A stretch of DNA of 64,000 nucleotides, taken from assembly GCA_950097265.1 (NCBI GenBank), contig CATNDJ010000001.1, positions 25,624-89,623 on the forward strand. Reading direction: 5' to 3'. Every line of letters starts with the position of its first letter. Position 1 is the stretch's first letter. Shown here piece after piece: positions 52,601 through 62,139 of the stretch. The position numbers were made by a program, and so were the translations under genes. This DNA comes from an uncultured Oscillibacter sp. GTDB lineage: Bacteria; Bacillota; Clostridia; Oscillospirales; Oscillospiraceae. Below the pieces are notes generated by a model that was not told the origin of the DNA, did not search any database, and saw only the letters and a program-made list of their open reading frames with translations.

Positions 52601-53374
52601 ATGGCAAGACGGAAGCATACAAAGCGGCGGAGAGGGCGGGGAAGCTTCGGCTTCCTCTATAAGCTGCTGTCCGTTCTGCTGATCTGCGGGGCCATCATTG
52701 CCGCCATGACGCTGTTTTTCCGGGTGGGAGAGATTGTGGTCACCGGGCAGAAACGCTACACGGCGGAGGAAATCCAAGCGGCCTCCGGCGTGGAGCTGGG
52801 ATCCAACATGTACCTTCTGAACAAATACGACGTCGTCCGGGCCATCACCAGAGAGCTCCCCTACATTGAGGATATCCGGGTAAACCGGAAGCTGCCGGAT
52901 ACTCTGCTCATCGAGGTGCGGGAGAGCGGCCGCCCCTTTGCCCTGGTGCAGGACGGCAGCGCCTGGCTTATCAGCAGCAACGGCAAAATTGTGGAACAGC
53001 TCCCGGAAAAGGACGCGGGACAGTACGGACTGATCTCCGGCTGCCAGCTCCTGGCCCCCTCGGTGGGAACCCAAATGGCCCTGGCCACGGAGTACGCCTC
53101 TCAGCAGTCCAGCCTTCTGGCCCTGCTGGAGGCCCTGGAGGACGCGGGCCTGACGGAGAACGTGGACGGCATACGGCTGGACGAGCTGAGCTACCTGAAG
53201 ATGGACTACATTGGCCGCTTCACCGTGCTGATCGCCTACGGCGCAGACTATGAGTGGGAGCTGAAGAAGCTGACGGCCACCCTGGCCGACGAGAAAATCC
53301 AGGACAATATGAGCGGCACCCTGGACCTGCGGCTGGAAAGCGACCGGGTGTTTTTAATTCCGAACGAGCGTTGA
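52601..53374 (+). CDS. ftsQ: Cell division protein FtsQ/DivIB
   Basis: 257 residues. A very basic N-terminus (ARRKHTKRRRGRG), one transmembrane helix (about 20-42) and a POTRA domain (GEIVVTGQKRYTAEEIQAAS ... LLNKYDVVRAITRELPYIED) are followed by the FtsQ domain with VNRKLPDTLLIEVRE. It joins FtsL and DivIC at the septum. Confidence 0.92.
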   Translation: MARRKHTKRRRGRGSFGFLYKLLSVLLICGAIIAAMTLFFRVGEIVVTGQKRYTAEEIQAASGVELGSNMYLLNKYDVVRAITRELPYIEDIRVNRKLPDTLLIEVRESGRPFALVQDGSAWLISSNGKIVEQLPEKDAGQYGLISGCQLLAPSVGTQMALATEYASQQSSLLALLEALEDAGLTENVDGIRLDELSYLKMDYIGRFTVLIAYGADYEWELKKLTATLADEKIQDNMSGTLDLRLESDRVFLIPNER

Positions 53375-53430
53375 CATTGGAGCTTGCGTCATGTTTTTTT
53401 GAGAATTTGCGTCGAAAGCGAAACAGGCAC

Positions 53431-53459
53431 TTGACCGGAGGGAAAAAGTGGCTTACAAT
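53431..53459 (+). promoter_or_regulatory. Promoter of ftsZ
   Basis: TTGACC, 17-base spacer, TACAAT. The 5' leader of about 90 bases includes a small GCCCCCTGCGGGGC hairpin. It allows ftsZ expression apart from the long upstream cluster. Confidence 0.8.
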
Positions 53460-53555
53460 AGGAAAATGAATAGAGTTTCACGGCCTCAAGTCGGGAGACG
53501 GTGAATCGCGGCCCCCTGCGGGGCGGCTGCACAAATGATAGCAGGAGGCAGCAGT

Positions 53556-54674
53556 ATGGCATTTGGTTTGGAAAGCAGTCCCGATACCGTTGTCAACATC
53601 AAAGTAATCGGAGTCGGCGGCGCTGGAAATAATGTAGTAAACCGCATGGTCAGCTCCGGGACCAAGGGCGTGGACTTTGTGGCGGTCAACACGGACAAGC
53701 AGGCGCTGAACGTCTCCAGCGCCGCCTATAAAATTCAAATCGGCGAAAAGCTGACCCACGGGCAGGGCGCGGGCTCCGACCCGGAAGTGGGCCGCAAGTC
53801 CGCCGAGGAGAGCCGGAACCAGATCGCCAAGGCCCTGGAGGAGACGGATATGGTCTTCATCACCGCCGGCATGGGCGGCGGCACCGGCACCGGCGCGGCC
53901 CCCATCGTGGCGGAGCTGGCCAAGGAAATGGACATCCTCACCGTGGGCGTGGTGACCAAGCCCTTTGGCTTTGAGGGACGCCGCCGGATGCAGCAGGCCG
54001 AGGGCGGCATCGAGGAGCTCCGGACCAAGGTGGACTCCCTGGTTATCATCCCCAACGAGCGGCTGAAGCACGCCACGGACCAGAAAATTACCTTTGCCAA
54101 CGCCTTCGAGATTGCGGACGACGTGCTGCGCCAGGCGGTGCAGTCCATCTCCGACCTGATCCGGGACACGGGCTACATCAACCTGGACTTCGCCGACGTG
54201 ACCGCCATCATGAAGGACGCGGGCCTCGCCCACATGGGCGTGGGCCGGGCCGCCGGAAAGGGCAAGGCCGAGGAGGCCGCCAAGCTGGCCGTCTCCAGCC
54301 CGCTGCTGGAAACCAGCATCAACGGCGCCCGGGGCATCCTCATCAACGTGGCCGGTTCCCCGGACATCGGCCTGGAGGAAATCGAGCAGGCCGCCGGGCT
54401 GGTCCAGGCCGCCGTCCACCCCGACGCCAACACGATTTTCGGCGCCACCTTCGACGAGACCCTGGACGACGAAATCCGGGTCACCGTCATCGCCACGGGC
54501 TTCGACAAGGCCCCCGGCCAGCTTCCCAACAAGATTGCCGAGGAGGCTGAAAAATCCGGAGAGGAAGCCCCGGCGGGCCCCGAACCCCTGGGCGAGGAGG
54601 ACGTGCCCAAGCCGGAGGTCCCCGAGGACGACCCCTTTGAGGACATCTTTAAGATTTTCAACAAGCGAGACTGA
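53556..54674 (+). CDS. ftsZ: Cell division protein FtsZ
   Basis: 372 residues from the ATG at 53556 (AGGAGG upstream). Tubulin-type motifs: [15 protein letters not shown], the GTP loop [11 protein letters not shown] near residue 108, NLDFADV and NAADPD-like regions, with the T7 loop in DFADVTAIM. The C-terminal tail has [12 protein letters not shown], a form of the conserved partner-binding peptide. No ftsA precedes it. Confidence 0.97.
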   Translation: MAFGLESSPDTVVNIKVIGVGGAGNNVVNRMVSSGTKGVDFVAVNTDKQALNVSSAAYKIQIGEKLTHGQGAGSDPEVGRKSAEESRNQIAKALEETDMVFITAGMGGGTGTGAAPIVAELAKEMDILTVGVVTKPFGFEGRRRMQQAEGGIEELRTKVDSLVIIPNERLKHATDQKITFANAFEIADDVLRQAVQSISDLIRDTGYINLDFADVTAIMKDAGLAHMGVGRAAGKGKAEEAAKLAVSSPLLETSINGARGILINVAGSPDIGLEEIEQAAGLVQAAVHPDANTIFGATFDETLDDEIRVTVIATGFDKAPGQLPNKIAEEAEKSGEEAPAGPEPLGEEDVPKPEVPEDDPFEDIFKIFNKRD

Positions 54675-54698
54675 CGCGATTTTGTGAAAAAATTGGAA

Positions 54699-54731
54699 GG
54701 CCCTGGAGGCGTTTGCCTCCGGGGTCTTTTT
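54699..54731 (+). terminator. Terminator after ftsZ
   Basis: A GC-rich stem (GGCCCTGGAGGC/GCCTCCGGGGTC with imperfect pairs) with a GTTT loop and TTTTT, 25 bases after ftsZ. Confidence 0.85.
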
Positions 54732-54869
54732 CGCGCCTTGAAACTCCGGGACAGGCAAGCGCCGCCATGGGCGCTCTGCCGCTTTTTGCTTGTGGTGGTT
54801 CGCGGTTTTCCGCAAATGATAATCAGGCCGGAAACGGCGTTTGACATGAATAAGGAAGGGGTGGTTTTT

Positions 54870-55886
54870 TTGTATGGACCTTCACGATTCGCGAAGCGGG
54901 CGCTGGGCGCCGGGGCGGCGCTGGCGCTTGCGGTTCTGCTGTGCGCCGGGGCCGGCGTGCCGGCAGTAAAGGCGGCGGAGCCCCGGATGCTGGTCCCGGT
55001 GGGCCACACGGTGGGCATCAAGCTCTTTTCCCGGGGCGTGGTGGTGGTAAAACTCACCGACGGCGGGACGCCCGCCCGGGAATGCGGCCTCCGCACGGGG
55101 GACGTCATCGTCCAATGCGGCGGCGACGCGGTGACCTCCACGGAGCAGTTTCAGTCCCTCCTCCAGAGGAGCGGCGGAAGCTCCGCCGACCTCCAGGTGG
55201 ACCGGGCGGGAGACCGCGTAACCCTCTCGGTGGAGCCCTCCCGGAACGACCAGGGCGTCTACTGCATCGGAGCCTGGGTCCGGGACAGCATGGCGGGCAT
55301 CGGCACCATGACCTGGTACGACCCGGCCACCGGCGTCTTCGGGGCCCTGGGACACGGCGTCACCGACACGGACACGGCGCTGCTGATGCCCTTTTCCAAC
55401 GGCTCCATCCTGCCCTCCACCGTCAAGGCGGTGAAGCGGGGCGAGGCGGGCTCCGCCGGGGAGCTGCGGGGAGATTTTGACCTGACCGGCGACCTGGGGC
55501 CGCTGTACGCCAACACCGGCAGCGGCATTTTCGGAAAGCTGGAACAGGCTCCCCAGGCGGAACAGGCGGTTCCCACCGGAACGGCTCTGCCGGGCCCTGC
55601 CGTGATTCTGGCCAACGTCCAGGGCGACGAGGTCCGGGAGTACGACGTGGAGATTTTAAAGGTGGCCTCCGCCTCGGCGGACGGGCGGGACCTGGTTCTC
55701 TCCGTGACGGACCCGGCGCTGCTGGAGGCTACGGGCGGCATTGTGCAGGGGATGAGCGGCAGCCCCATTCTCCAAAACGGGAAGCTGGTGGGCGCGGTGA
55801 CCCATGTCCTATTAAACGATCCTACCAGAGGTTATGGAATTTTGATTGATCGTATGCTGGAAGCGGCTGGAAACGAACCGATGTAA
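54870..55886 (+). CDS. spoIVB: Stage IV sporulation protein B (SpoIVB, peptidase S55)
   Basis: 338 residues. An N-terminal anchor helix (about 12-35), a PDZ domain (GGTPARECGLRTGDVIVQCG) and a C-terminal S55 protease with ALGHGVTD (His) and GMSGSPILQNGKLVGAVTHV (catalytic Ser). In spore-formers SpoIVB is released from the forespore to trigger sigma-K activation. The start is chosen at the TTG at 54870, 8 bases after AAGGAAGGGG; the ATG at 54846 has no good RBS. A sporulation promoter was looked for but not found with confidence. Confidence 0.92.
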   Translation: MYGPSRFAKRALGAGAALALAVLLCAGAGVPAVKAAEPRMLVPVGHTVGIKLFSRGVVVVKLTDGGTPARECGLRTGDVIVQCGGDAVTSTEQFQSLLQRSGGSSADLQVDRAGDRVTLSVEPSRNDQGVYCIGAWVRDSMAGIGTMTWYDPATGVFGALGHGVTDTDTALLMPFSNGSILPSTVKAVKRGEAGSAGELRGDFDLTGDLGPLYANTGSGIFGKLEQAPQAEQAVPTGTALPGPAVILANVQGDEVREYDVEILKVASASADGRDLVLSVTDPALLEATGGIVQGMSGSPILQNGKLVGAVTHVLLNDPTRGYGILIDRMLEAAGNEPM

Positions 55887-55915
55887 ATCCGTCAAGAGAA
55901 AGCGGCTTCCGGCGC

Positions 55916-55947
55916 AAAGCGCCCCGCCCGGGAGGGCGGGGCGCTTT
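55916..55947. terminator. Bidirectional terminator between spoIVB and the HAD gene
   Basis: A perfect 14-bp stem (AAAGCGCCCCGCCC/GGGCGGGGCGCTTT) with a 4-base loop, between two convergent genes. Confidence 0.85.
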
Positions 55948-55953
55948 CATCGT

Positions 55954-56730
55954 TCACTTTCCGGGAATCTCCCCCACGCCCTTCAAAATGAATTTGGGGC
56001 GGTAGGGATACTCCGCGCAGGTCTCCCGGGTGGACACGCCGGAGAGCACCAGCACCGTGTCCAGGCCCGTCTCGATACCGGCGATGATGTCCGTATCCAT
56101 CCGGTCTCCCACCATCACGGCGTTCTCGGAGTGGACCCCCAGCATCCGCAGGCCGGTGCGCATCATTAGGGGGTTGGGCTTGCCCACGAAATAGGCGCTC
56201 TTGTCCGTGGCCAGCTCAATGGGGGCGATGAGGGCCCGGCAGGCCGGGACGATGCCCGCTTCCCCCGGGGCCGTCAGATCCGGGTTCGTGCCGATGAGCT
56301 TGGCCCCGGCGTTCACCAGCCGGATGGCCTTGGTAATCTGCTCCAGGTTGTAGGAGGAGGGCTCCCCCACCACCACATAGTCCGGGTTCACGTCGTTGAA
56401 GGTGATTCCTTTGTCATAGAGGGCGTTGGTGATTCCGTGCTCTCCCACCACGTAGGCGCTGCACCCCGGGGCCTGGCTGTCCAGGAAGTGGGCCGTGGCC
56501 AGGGCGCTGGTATAAAAATGGGACTCGTCCACGTCCAGCCCCATCCGGGCCAGCTTCTGCTGGAGCTCCTTGGGGGTGTACTGGCTGGAGTTGGTGAGGA
56601 ACAGGTAATTTTTCTTCTCCGCCGCCAGCCACTCGACAAATTTTTTCACGCCCGGCAAAACCTGATTCCCGTGATAGATCACGCCGTCCATGTCGCAGAT
56701 AAAGCCTTTTTTCTTTCTCAGTTGATCCAT
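55954..56730 (-). CDS. HAD-IIA (NagD-like) sugar/nucleotide phosphatase
   Basis: 258 residues from the ATG at 56730, which follows GGAGTGG; a TTG further upstream is not used. HAD motif I is FICDMDGVIYHG, motif II is in FLTNSSQYTP, the lysine lies near VGKPNP and motif III is MVGDRMDTDIIAG. Cap type C2A as in NagD/AraL. It dephosphorylates sugar phosphates or nucleotides; the substrate is unknown. Convergent with spoIVB and with its own promoter. Confidence 0.93.
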   Translation of the reverse strand: MDQLRKKKGFICDMDGVIYHGNQVLPGVKKFVEWLAAEKKNYLFLTNSSQYTPKELQQKLARMGLDVDESHFYTSALATAHFLDSQAPGCSAYVVGEHGITNALYDKGITFNDVNPDYVVVGEPSSYNLEQITKAIRLVNAGAKLIGTNPDLTAPGEAGIVPACRALIAPIELATDKSAYFVGKPNPLMMRTGLRMLGVHSENAVMVGDRMDTDIIAGIETGLDTVLVLSGVSTRETCAEYPYRPKFILKGVGEIPGK

Positions 56731-56791
56731 GGTCCACTCCTGTCGCTCCAAGGGCCCGGGGCCCTGTGTAATTTGGTTTTCTCTCCCTTAG

Positions 56792-56820
56792 AGTATCCCA
56801 CATTCTCCCCGGTTTGTCAA
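56792..56820 (-). promoter_or_regulatory. Promoter of the HAD phosphatase gene
   Basis: TTGACA, 17-base spacer, GATACT on the minus strand. The gap 56731 to 57036 holds this and the divergent promoter at 56938, with nothing else recognised. Confidence 0.7.
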
Positions 56821-56937
56821 AGAAAATCGGGGGGAAACTTCCTCTTTTCCCGCCGGGAGAGCTTTTGGCATATCTGTCGAAATTGCCAGGATTCCCCAGG
56901 GCCTTCTTGTAAATTTCCAAAAACCTGAAAAAGCGCA

Positions 56938-56966
56938 TTGAACTTTCCGCCCGTTTCCTGTATAAT
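56938..56966 (+). promoter_or_regulatory. Promoter of the nucleoside-transporter operon
   Basis: TTGAAC, 17-base spacer, perfect TATAAT, about 70 bases upstream of the lipoprotein ATG. Confidence 0.85.
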
Positions 56967-57036
56967 CAGGGTAACCGGGGAGAACTGCCGTCCCCGTTCC
57001 CTTCCGTACATATTTTTATTAAGGAGGAAAACCAGT

Positions 57037-58323
57037 ATGAAGAAGTTTCTTACATTGCTGCTGTCTATCATCATGGTCCTGAGTCTGGCCGCCTGCGGAG
57101 GCGATACCGGCGGGGACAGCAAGCCCGCGGACGAATCCAAACCCGCCGATACCCAGCAGCCTGCGGACTCCGGCAGCGAACCCGCCGAATCCGAGGGCAA
57201 AACCGTCAAGGTGGGCCTGATCTGCATCGGCGACGAAAACGACCAGGGCTACACCTACAACTTCATCCGGGGCAAGGAGGCCGCCACCGAGGCCCTGGCC
57301 GCCAAGGGCATCAACGTGGAATGGGTCACCAAATGGAACATCGGAGAGGACTCCGGCTGCGAGGACGCCAACATCGAACTGGCGGACGAGGGCTGCGACC
57401 TGATTATCAACAACTCCTTCGGCTTCGAGCCCTTCATGCTGAAGGTGGCCCCGGACTATCCCGACATCGAGTTCATCGCCTGCACCAACCAGGCCTCCTG
57501 GGGAGACAGCCTGGACAACACCCACAACGCCTTCGCCAACATCTACGAGGGCCGGTATCTGGCCGGCGTGGTGGCGGGCATGAAGCTTCAGCAGATGATT
57601 GACGAAGGAACCATCTCCGCCGACAAGGCCGTCATCGGCTACGTGGGCGCTTTCTCCTTCGCCGAGGTCATTTCCGGCTTCACCTCTTACTTCCTGGGCG
57701 CCCGGAGCGTCTGCCCCAGCGTCACCATGAAGGTCCAATTCGTGGGCTCCTGGTCCGACGCCACGGAAGAGGCCAACGCCGCCTCCGCCCTGGCCGACAT
57801 GGGCTGCGTCATGATCTCCCAGCACTCCGACAACACCACCCCGGCCACCACGGCTGAAAACAAAGGGGTCTTCCACACGGGCTACAACAACGACATGATT
57901 TCCGTGGCCCCCAAGGCGTCCCTCATCGGCACCCGGATCAACTGGGCCCCCTACTTCGAGTACGCCATTGAGTCCGTGGCCAACGGAGAGAGCTTTGATC
58001 AGGACTGGTGCCACGGCATGGATATGGACGCCGTGGTGATGACGGACCTGAACGAAGACATTGCCGCCCCCGGCACCGCCGAGAAACTGGCGGAGGTCGA
58101 GGCCAAGATCCGCTCCGGAGAGCTCCAGGTCTTCGACACCTCCACCTTCACCATCGAGGGCAAGGCCCTGGAAAGCGCCTTCGCCCTGGACACCGACGGC
58201 GACTTCACCCCCGACTCCGAGGAGGCCGTGTTTGACGGCGCGTTCCACGAGTCCTACTTCCAGTCCGCTCCCTACTTCGCCCTGTCCATCGACGGCATTG
58301 AGTGGCTGAACTCCGCCTTCTAA
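57037..58323 (+). CDS. BMP-family nucleoside-binding lipoprotein
   Basis: 428 residues from the ATG at 57037 (AAGGAGG upstream). Lipobox Cys20 (SLAAC), an acidic Asp/Ser/Pro spacer, then the BMP/PnrA fold: VGLICIGDENDQGYTYN, NNSFGFEPFMLKVAPDYPDI, EGRYLAGVVAGM, SQHSDNTTPATTAENKG. Family members bind purine nucleosides. It is followed by a matching ABC transporter. A hairpin separates it from the ATPase gene, which should raise its expression above the rest. Confidence 0.93.
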   Translation: MKKFLTLLLSIIMVLSLAACGGDTGGDSKPADESKPADTQQPADSGSEPAESEGKTVKVGLICIGDENDQGYTYNFIRGKEAATEALAAKGINVEWVTKWNIGEDSGCEDANIELADEGCDLIINNSFGFEPFMLKVAPDYPDIEFIACTNQASWGDSLDNTHNAFANIYEGRYLAGVVAGMKLQQMIDEGTISADKAVIGYVGAFSFAEVISGFTSYFLGARSVCPSVTMKVQFVGSWSDATEEANAASALADMGCVMISQHSDNTTPATTAENKGVFHTGYNNDMISVAPKASLIGTRINWAPYFEYAIESVANGESFDQDWCHGMDMDAVVMTDLNEDIAAPGTAEKLAEVEAKIRSGELQVFDTSTFTIEGKALESAFALDTDGDFTPDSEEAVFDGAFHESYFQSAPYFALSIDGIEWLNSAF

Positions 58324-58354
58324 GCAGACCTATTTATCCACAAAAGAACTCCAT

Positions 58355-58384
58355 AGGGGCCCCTGCGGGGGCCCCTGTTCTTTT
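58355..58384 (+). terminator. Partial terminator/stabilising hairpin between lipoprotein and ATPase
   Basis: AGGGGCCCC pairs with GGGGCCCCT around a short loop, then GTTCTTTT. It is typical of intra-operon hairpins after an abundant binding protein. Confidence 0.75.
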
Positions 58385-58453
58385 CCACTCCATCCGGACT
58401 CCGCCCGGCACAGCGTCTTTGCCGCCGGGACCTCTTAGAAAGGATGAGCGTTT

Positions 58454-59983
58454 TTGGAAAACTGCGCCATTGAACTGAAAGGCATCACCAAGCGCTTCGG
58501 CGAGGTGGTGGCCAACGACGGCATCGACCTGCAATTAAATCGGGGGGAGATTCTCTCCCTGCTGGGGGAGAACGGCAGCGGAAAGACCACGCTGATGAAC
58601 ATGCTCTCCGGCATCTACTTCCCCGACGAGGGCCAGATCTTTGTGAACGGCCAGCCCGTCTCCATCCGCTCCCCCAGGGACGCCTTTGCCAACGGCATCG
58701 GCATGATCCACCAGCACTACAAGCTGGTGGACGTGTTCACCGCCGCGGAAAACATCGTCCTGGGACTGGAGGAGGGCGGCAAGCTGGACATCAAGGCCGC
58801 CGAGGCCAAGGTCCGGGCCATCTGCGAACGGTACGGCTTCGACATCGACCCGGGACAGAAAATCTACGACATGTCCGTCTCCCAGAAGCAGACGGTGGAA
58901 ATCGTCAAGGTCCTCTACCGGGGGGCCGACATCCTGATCCTGGACGAGCCCACCGCCGTCCTCACTCCCCAGGAGACCGACAAGCTCTTTGACGTGCTCC
59001 GGGCCATGAAGGCCGACGGAAAAGCCATCGTCATCATCACTCACAAGCTCCACGAGGTCATGGCCCTGTCCGATAAAGTGGCCGTCCTCCGGAAGGGCAA
59101 GTACATCGGCACTGTGAAAACCTCCGAGACGAACCCCCAGGCCCTGACCGATATGATGGTGGGCCACGCGGTCACCCTGAACATCGACCGCCCCCGGTAC
59201 GAAACGCCCGTGGAGCGGCTGGAGGTCAAGGGCCTCACCGTCCTGGACGGGGAGGGCGTGAAAAAACTGGACGGCGTCTCCTTCACCGCCCTGGGCGGCG
59301 AGATCCTGGGCGTGGCGGGCATCGCCGGGTCCGGCCAGAAGGAGCTGCTGGAGGCCATCTCCGGCCTGTGCCCCGTGGCCGCCGGTGAGGTGCTCTACAC
59401 CCCCGACGGCGGGGCCCCCGCCGACCTGGTGGGCAAGACCCCCATGCAGATTCGCAAAGCCGGGGTAGCCATGGCCTTCGTCCCCGAGGACCGGCTGGGC
59501 ATGGGGCTGGTGGGGTCCATGGGCATGACGGGAAACATGATGCTCCGTTCCTGGAAGAAGGGCCGGGGCGTGTTCCTCAACCGGAAGGACCCCAACGAGC
59601 TGGCCCTGCGGGTGTGGAAGGAGCTGGAGGTGGTCACCCCCAGCACGGACTTCCCCGTCCGCCGGATGTCCGGCGGCAACGTGCAGAAGGTGCTGGTGGG
59701 CCGGGAAATCGCCAGCGCCCCCTCGGTGCTGATGACCGCCTACGCGGTCCGGGGCCTGGACATCAACACCTCCTACACCATCTACAACCTGCTGACGGAG
59801 CAGAAGATGAAGGGCGTGGCCGTCGTCTACGTGGGCGAGGACCTGGACGTGCTGCTGGAGCTGTGCGACCGCATTCTGGTCCTCTGCGGCGGAAGGGTCA
59901 GCGGCGTAGTGGACGCCCGGTCCGCCACCAAGGACCAGATCGGCCTGCTGATGACCCGCCTGGGCGGAAAGGAGGGCAATTAA
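58454..59983 (+). CDS. Nucleoside ABC transporter ATPase (two nucleotide-binding domains)
   Basis: 509 residues, duplicated NBD type. NBD1: Walker A GENGSGKTT, MSVSQKQTVEIVKVLYRG in place of a classical signature, Walker B ILILDEPTAVL. NBD2: GIAGSGQKELLEAI as Walker A, MSGGNVQKVLVGRE as signature, but LMTAYAVRGLD at the Walker B position and ED instead of the switch His. This asymmetry is usual for the sugar/nucleoside (RbsA-like) class. TTG start following AGAAAGGATGAG. It serves the two permeases downstream. Confidence 0.93.
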   Translation: MENCAIELKGITKRFGEVVANDGIDLQLNRGEILSLLGENGSGKTTLMNMLSGIYFPDEGQIFVNGQPVSIRSPRDAFANGIGMIHQHYKLVDVFTAAENIVLGLEEGGKLDIKAAEAKVRAICERYGFDIDPGQKIYDMSVSQKQTVEIVKVLYRGADILILDEPTAVLTPQETDKLFDVLRAMKADGKAIVIITHKLHEVMALSDKVAVLRKGKYIGTVKTSETNPQALTDMMVGHAVTLNIDRPRYETPVERLEVKGLTVLDGEGVKKLDGVSFTALGGEILGVAGIAGSGQKELLEAISGLCPVAAGEVLYTPDGGAPADLVGKTPMQIRKAGVAMAFVPEDRLGMGLVGSMGMTGNMMLRSWKKGRGVFLNRKDPNELALRVWKELEVVTPSTDFPVRRMSGGNVQKVLVGREIASAPSVLMTAYAVRGLDINTSYTIYNLLTEQKMKGVAVVYVGEDLDVLLELCDRILVLCGGRVSGVVDARSATKDQIGLLMTRLGGKEGN

Positions 59984-61078
59984 ATGAGTCACGAGAAAAA
60001 GACCCCCCTGATCCGCCTGGCCAAGCGGGACGGCATGGAGGGCTGGAAGGTCTGGTGCATCCGGGCCGCCTCCATCCTCTTCGCCCTGCTGCTGGGGGCC
60101 CTGGTCATGGCCCTGGCGGGAGCCAACCCCGTCACCGCCTACGGCACCATGATTTCCGGCGCATTGGGAAAGAAAAGCGCCATCCGCCAGACGGTGAAAA
60201 TCGCCGTCCCCCTGCTGGGCTGCGCCCTGGCCATCGCCCCCTGCTTCAAGATGCGCTTCTGGAACATCGGCGCGGAAGGCCAGATTACCGCCGGAGCCAT
60301 CGCCGCCAGCTACTTCGCCCTCTTCTGGGCAAACCGTTTGCCTTCCCCCGTGCTGCTGGTGGTCATGGGCCTTGCGGGCGCTCTGGCCGGGGGCGTCTGG
60401 GCCCTGATTCCCGCCTTTTTCAAAGCGAAGTGGAACACCAACGAGACGCTGTTCACCCTGATGATGAACTACATCGTGATCGGCGTGGTCCGCTGGCTCC
60501 AGGGCGGCCCCTGGGAGGGCCGGAAGGGCTCTCAAATCATTCCCCAATTCGATGAGGCCGCCTGCCTCCCCCGGGTGCTGGGGGTCCACTGCGGCTGGAT
60601 CATCGTGCTGGTCCTGGTGGTCTTCATGCACGTCTACATGAACCACACGAAACACGGCTATGAAATCGCCGTCATAGGAGACAGCATCAACACGGCCCGG
60701 TACGCGGGAATGAACGTAGGCCGGGTGATGATGCGCACCATGTTCCTCTCCGGGGCCATCAGCGGCGTCGTTGGGTTCATCGTGGCCTCCGGGGCCAACA
60801 ACACCCTGTACGACGGCGTAGCCGGAGGCGTGGGCTTCACCTCCATCACCGTGGCGTGGCTCAGCCAGCTGAACGCCTTCGCCATGGTGGGCATCTCCGG
60901 TCTGCTGGCGGTTCTGAGCAAGGGCGCCGAGACCCTTCAGACCCGCATGGCGGTGCCCACGTCCATCTCGGACATCATCACGGGCATCCTGCTCTTCTGC
61001 ATGCTGGGCTGCGAGTTCTTCATCAACTACAAGCTGATTTTCCGCGGCGCGGGGAAAAAGGAGGCGCGGCATGAGTGA
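59984..61078 (+). CDS. Nucleoside ABC transporter permease 1
   Basis: 364 residues, BPL_LIV-type permease with about nine or ten hydrophobic helices. FWNIGAEGQITAGAIAASYF and NTNETLFTLMMNYIVIG are the class signatures. The cytoplasmic loop contains IAVIGDSINTARYAGMNVGR. It begins directly after the ATPase stop and overlaps the second permease by 8 bases. Confidence 0.93.
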   Translation: MSHEKKTPLIRLAKRDGMEGWKVWCIRAASILFALLLGALVMALAGANPVTAYGTMISGALGKKSAIRQTVKIAVPLLGCALAIAPCFKMRFWNIGAEGQITAGAIAASYFALFWANRLPSPVLLVVMGLAGALAGGVWALIPAFFKAKWNTNETLFTLMMNYIVIGVVRWLQGGPWEGRKGSQIIPQFDEAACLPRVLGVHCGWIIVLVLVVFMHVYMNHTKHGYEIAVIGDSINTARYAGMNVGRVMMRTMFLSGAISGVVGFIVASGANNTLYDGVAGGVGFTSITVAWLSQLNAFAMVGISGLLAVLSKGAETLQTRMAVPTSISDIITGILLFCMLGCEFFINYKLIFRGAGKKEARHE

Positions 61079-62060
61079 TTTCTTGAGTCTGTTCCTGGCC
61101 CTGATCATCGCCGCCATCACCTACGGCACGCCGCTGCTCTTCGGCACCCTGGGGGAGATTTTGACGGAGAAATCCGGCAACCTGAACCTGGGCGTGGAGG
61201 GCATCATGTTCATGGGCGGCGCCCTGGGCCTGGGAGGCGTGTTCTACTACGAGAAGGCGGGCGGGGCCAGCGGCATTATAGCCGTGGGCATCGGCATTCT
61301 CTGCGCCTTTCTGGCGGGGGCCCTGGCCTCCCTGATTTTCAGCTTTCTCACCATCACCCTCCGGGCCAACCAGAACGTTACCGGCCTGGCCCTGTCCATC
61401 TTCGGCACCGGCGTGGGCCAGTTCGTGGGCGAGTATATGCGGGTCCGGGAGAACGGGTATATTTCCATCGGCAACGCCCTGAAGGGCTTCTTCCAGAACT
61501 CCCCCTTCCCGGGCTTTCTCCAGAAAATTCCCGTGGCAGGCGGCGTGCTTTTCGGCAACAGCGTGTTCTTCTACCTGGGACTCATCCTGGCTGTGGGCAT
61601 GTTCTTCTTCCTAAATCGCACCCGGACGGGCCTGTACCTCCGCTCCGTGGGCGAGTCCCCCGCCACGGCGGACGCAGCGGGCATCGCCGTGGAGCGCTAC
61701 AAGTACCTGGCCACGGTCATTGGCGGCGGGATCTCCGCCGTGGGAGGCATGGTCTACATCATGACCATCGCCGGGTGCGTGTGGAACCACGAGGGTCTCA
61801 GCGGCGTGGGCTGGCTGGCGGTGGCCCTGGTCATCTTCTGCATGTGGCGGCCCCTGTCCGCCATCTGGGGCTCCGTGCTCTTCGGGGCGCTGATGATTTT
61901 GTACCTGCGGCTGGTGCTCCCCTTCGTGCCCACCCAGCTCTATAAGATTCTGCCCTACGTGGTGACGGTCGTCGTCCTCATCGTCTCCAGCATGCGCAAC
62001 AACAAGGAGAAGCAGCCCCCCGCCAGCCTGGGGCTGGCCTACTTCCGGGAGGACCGGTAA
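61071..62060 (+). CDS. Nucleoside ABC transporter permease 2
   Basis: 329 residues, about nine hydrophobic helices. LTEKSGNLNLGVEGIMFMGG and RSVGESPATADAAGIAVERY are the signature segments of the second permease of BMP-type transporters. It pairs with the first permease to form the channel. Last gene of the operon; a perfect palindrome follows. Confidence 0.93.
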   Translation: MSDFLSLFLALIIAAITYGTPLLFGTLGEILTEKSGNLNLGVEGIMFMGGALGLGGVFYYEKAGGASGIIAVGIGILCAFLAGALASLIFSFLTITLRANQNVTGLALSIFGTGVGQFVGEYMRVRENGYISIGNALKGFFQNSPFPGFLQKIPVAGGVLFGNSVFFYLGLILAVGMFFFLNRTRTGLYLRSVGESPATADAAGIAVERYKYLATVIGGGISAVGGMVYIMTIAGCVWNHEGLSGVGWLAVALVIFCMWRPLSAIWGSVLFGALMILYLRLVLPFVPTQLYKILPYVVTVVVLIVSSMRNNKEKQPPASLGLAYFREDR

Positions 62061-62096
62061 CAAACGGCCAAAACAGCGGCCCGGCTTCCAAGGAAA

Positions 62097-62137
62097 TTGC
62101 CCCGTCCGGTGAAAATACTTTTCACCGGACGGGGCAA
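62097..62137 (+). terminator. Perfect 19-bp hairpin after the nucleoside-transporter operon
   Basis: TTGCCCCGTCCGGTGAAAA and its exact complement flank a 3-base loop. The following bases (AACTTGATTTG) are only weakly T-rich, so a second role as a binding site or RNA-stability element is possible. Confidence 0.75.
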
Positions 62138-62139
62138 AC

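Noticed and set aside
58535..61120. An 861-codon minus-strand open frame over the nucleoside transporter
   Set aside because: It is antisense to three clear ABC-transporter genes; such frames are expected in GC-rich coding DNA.
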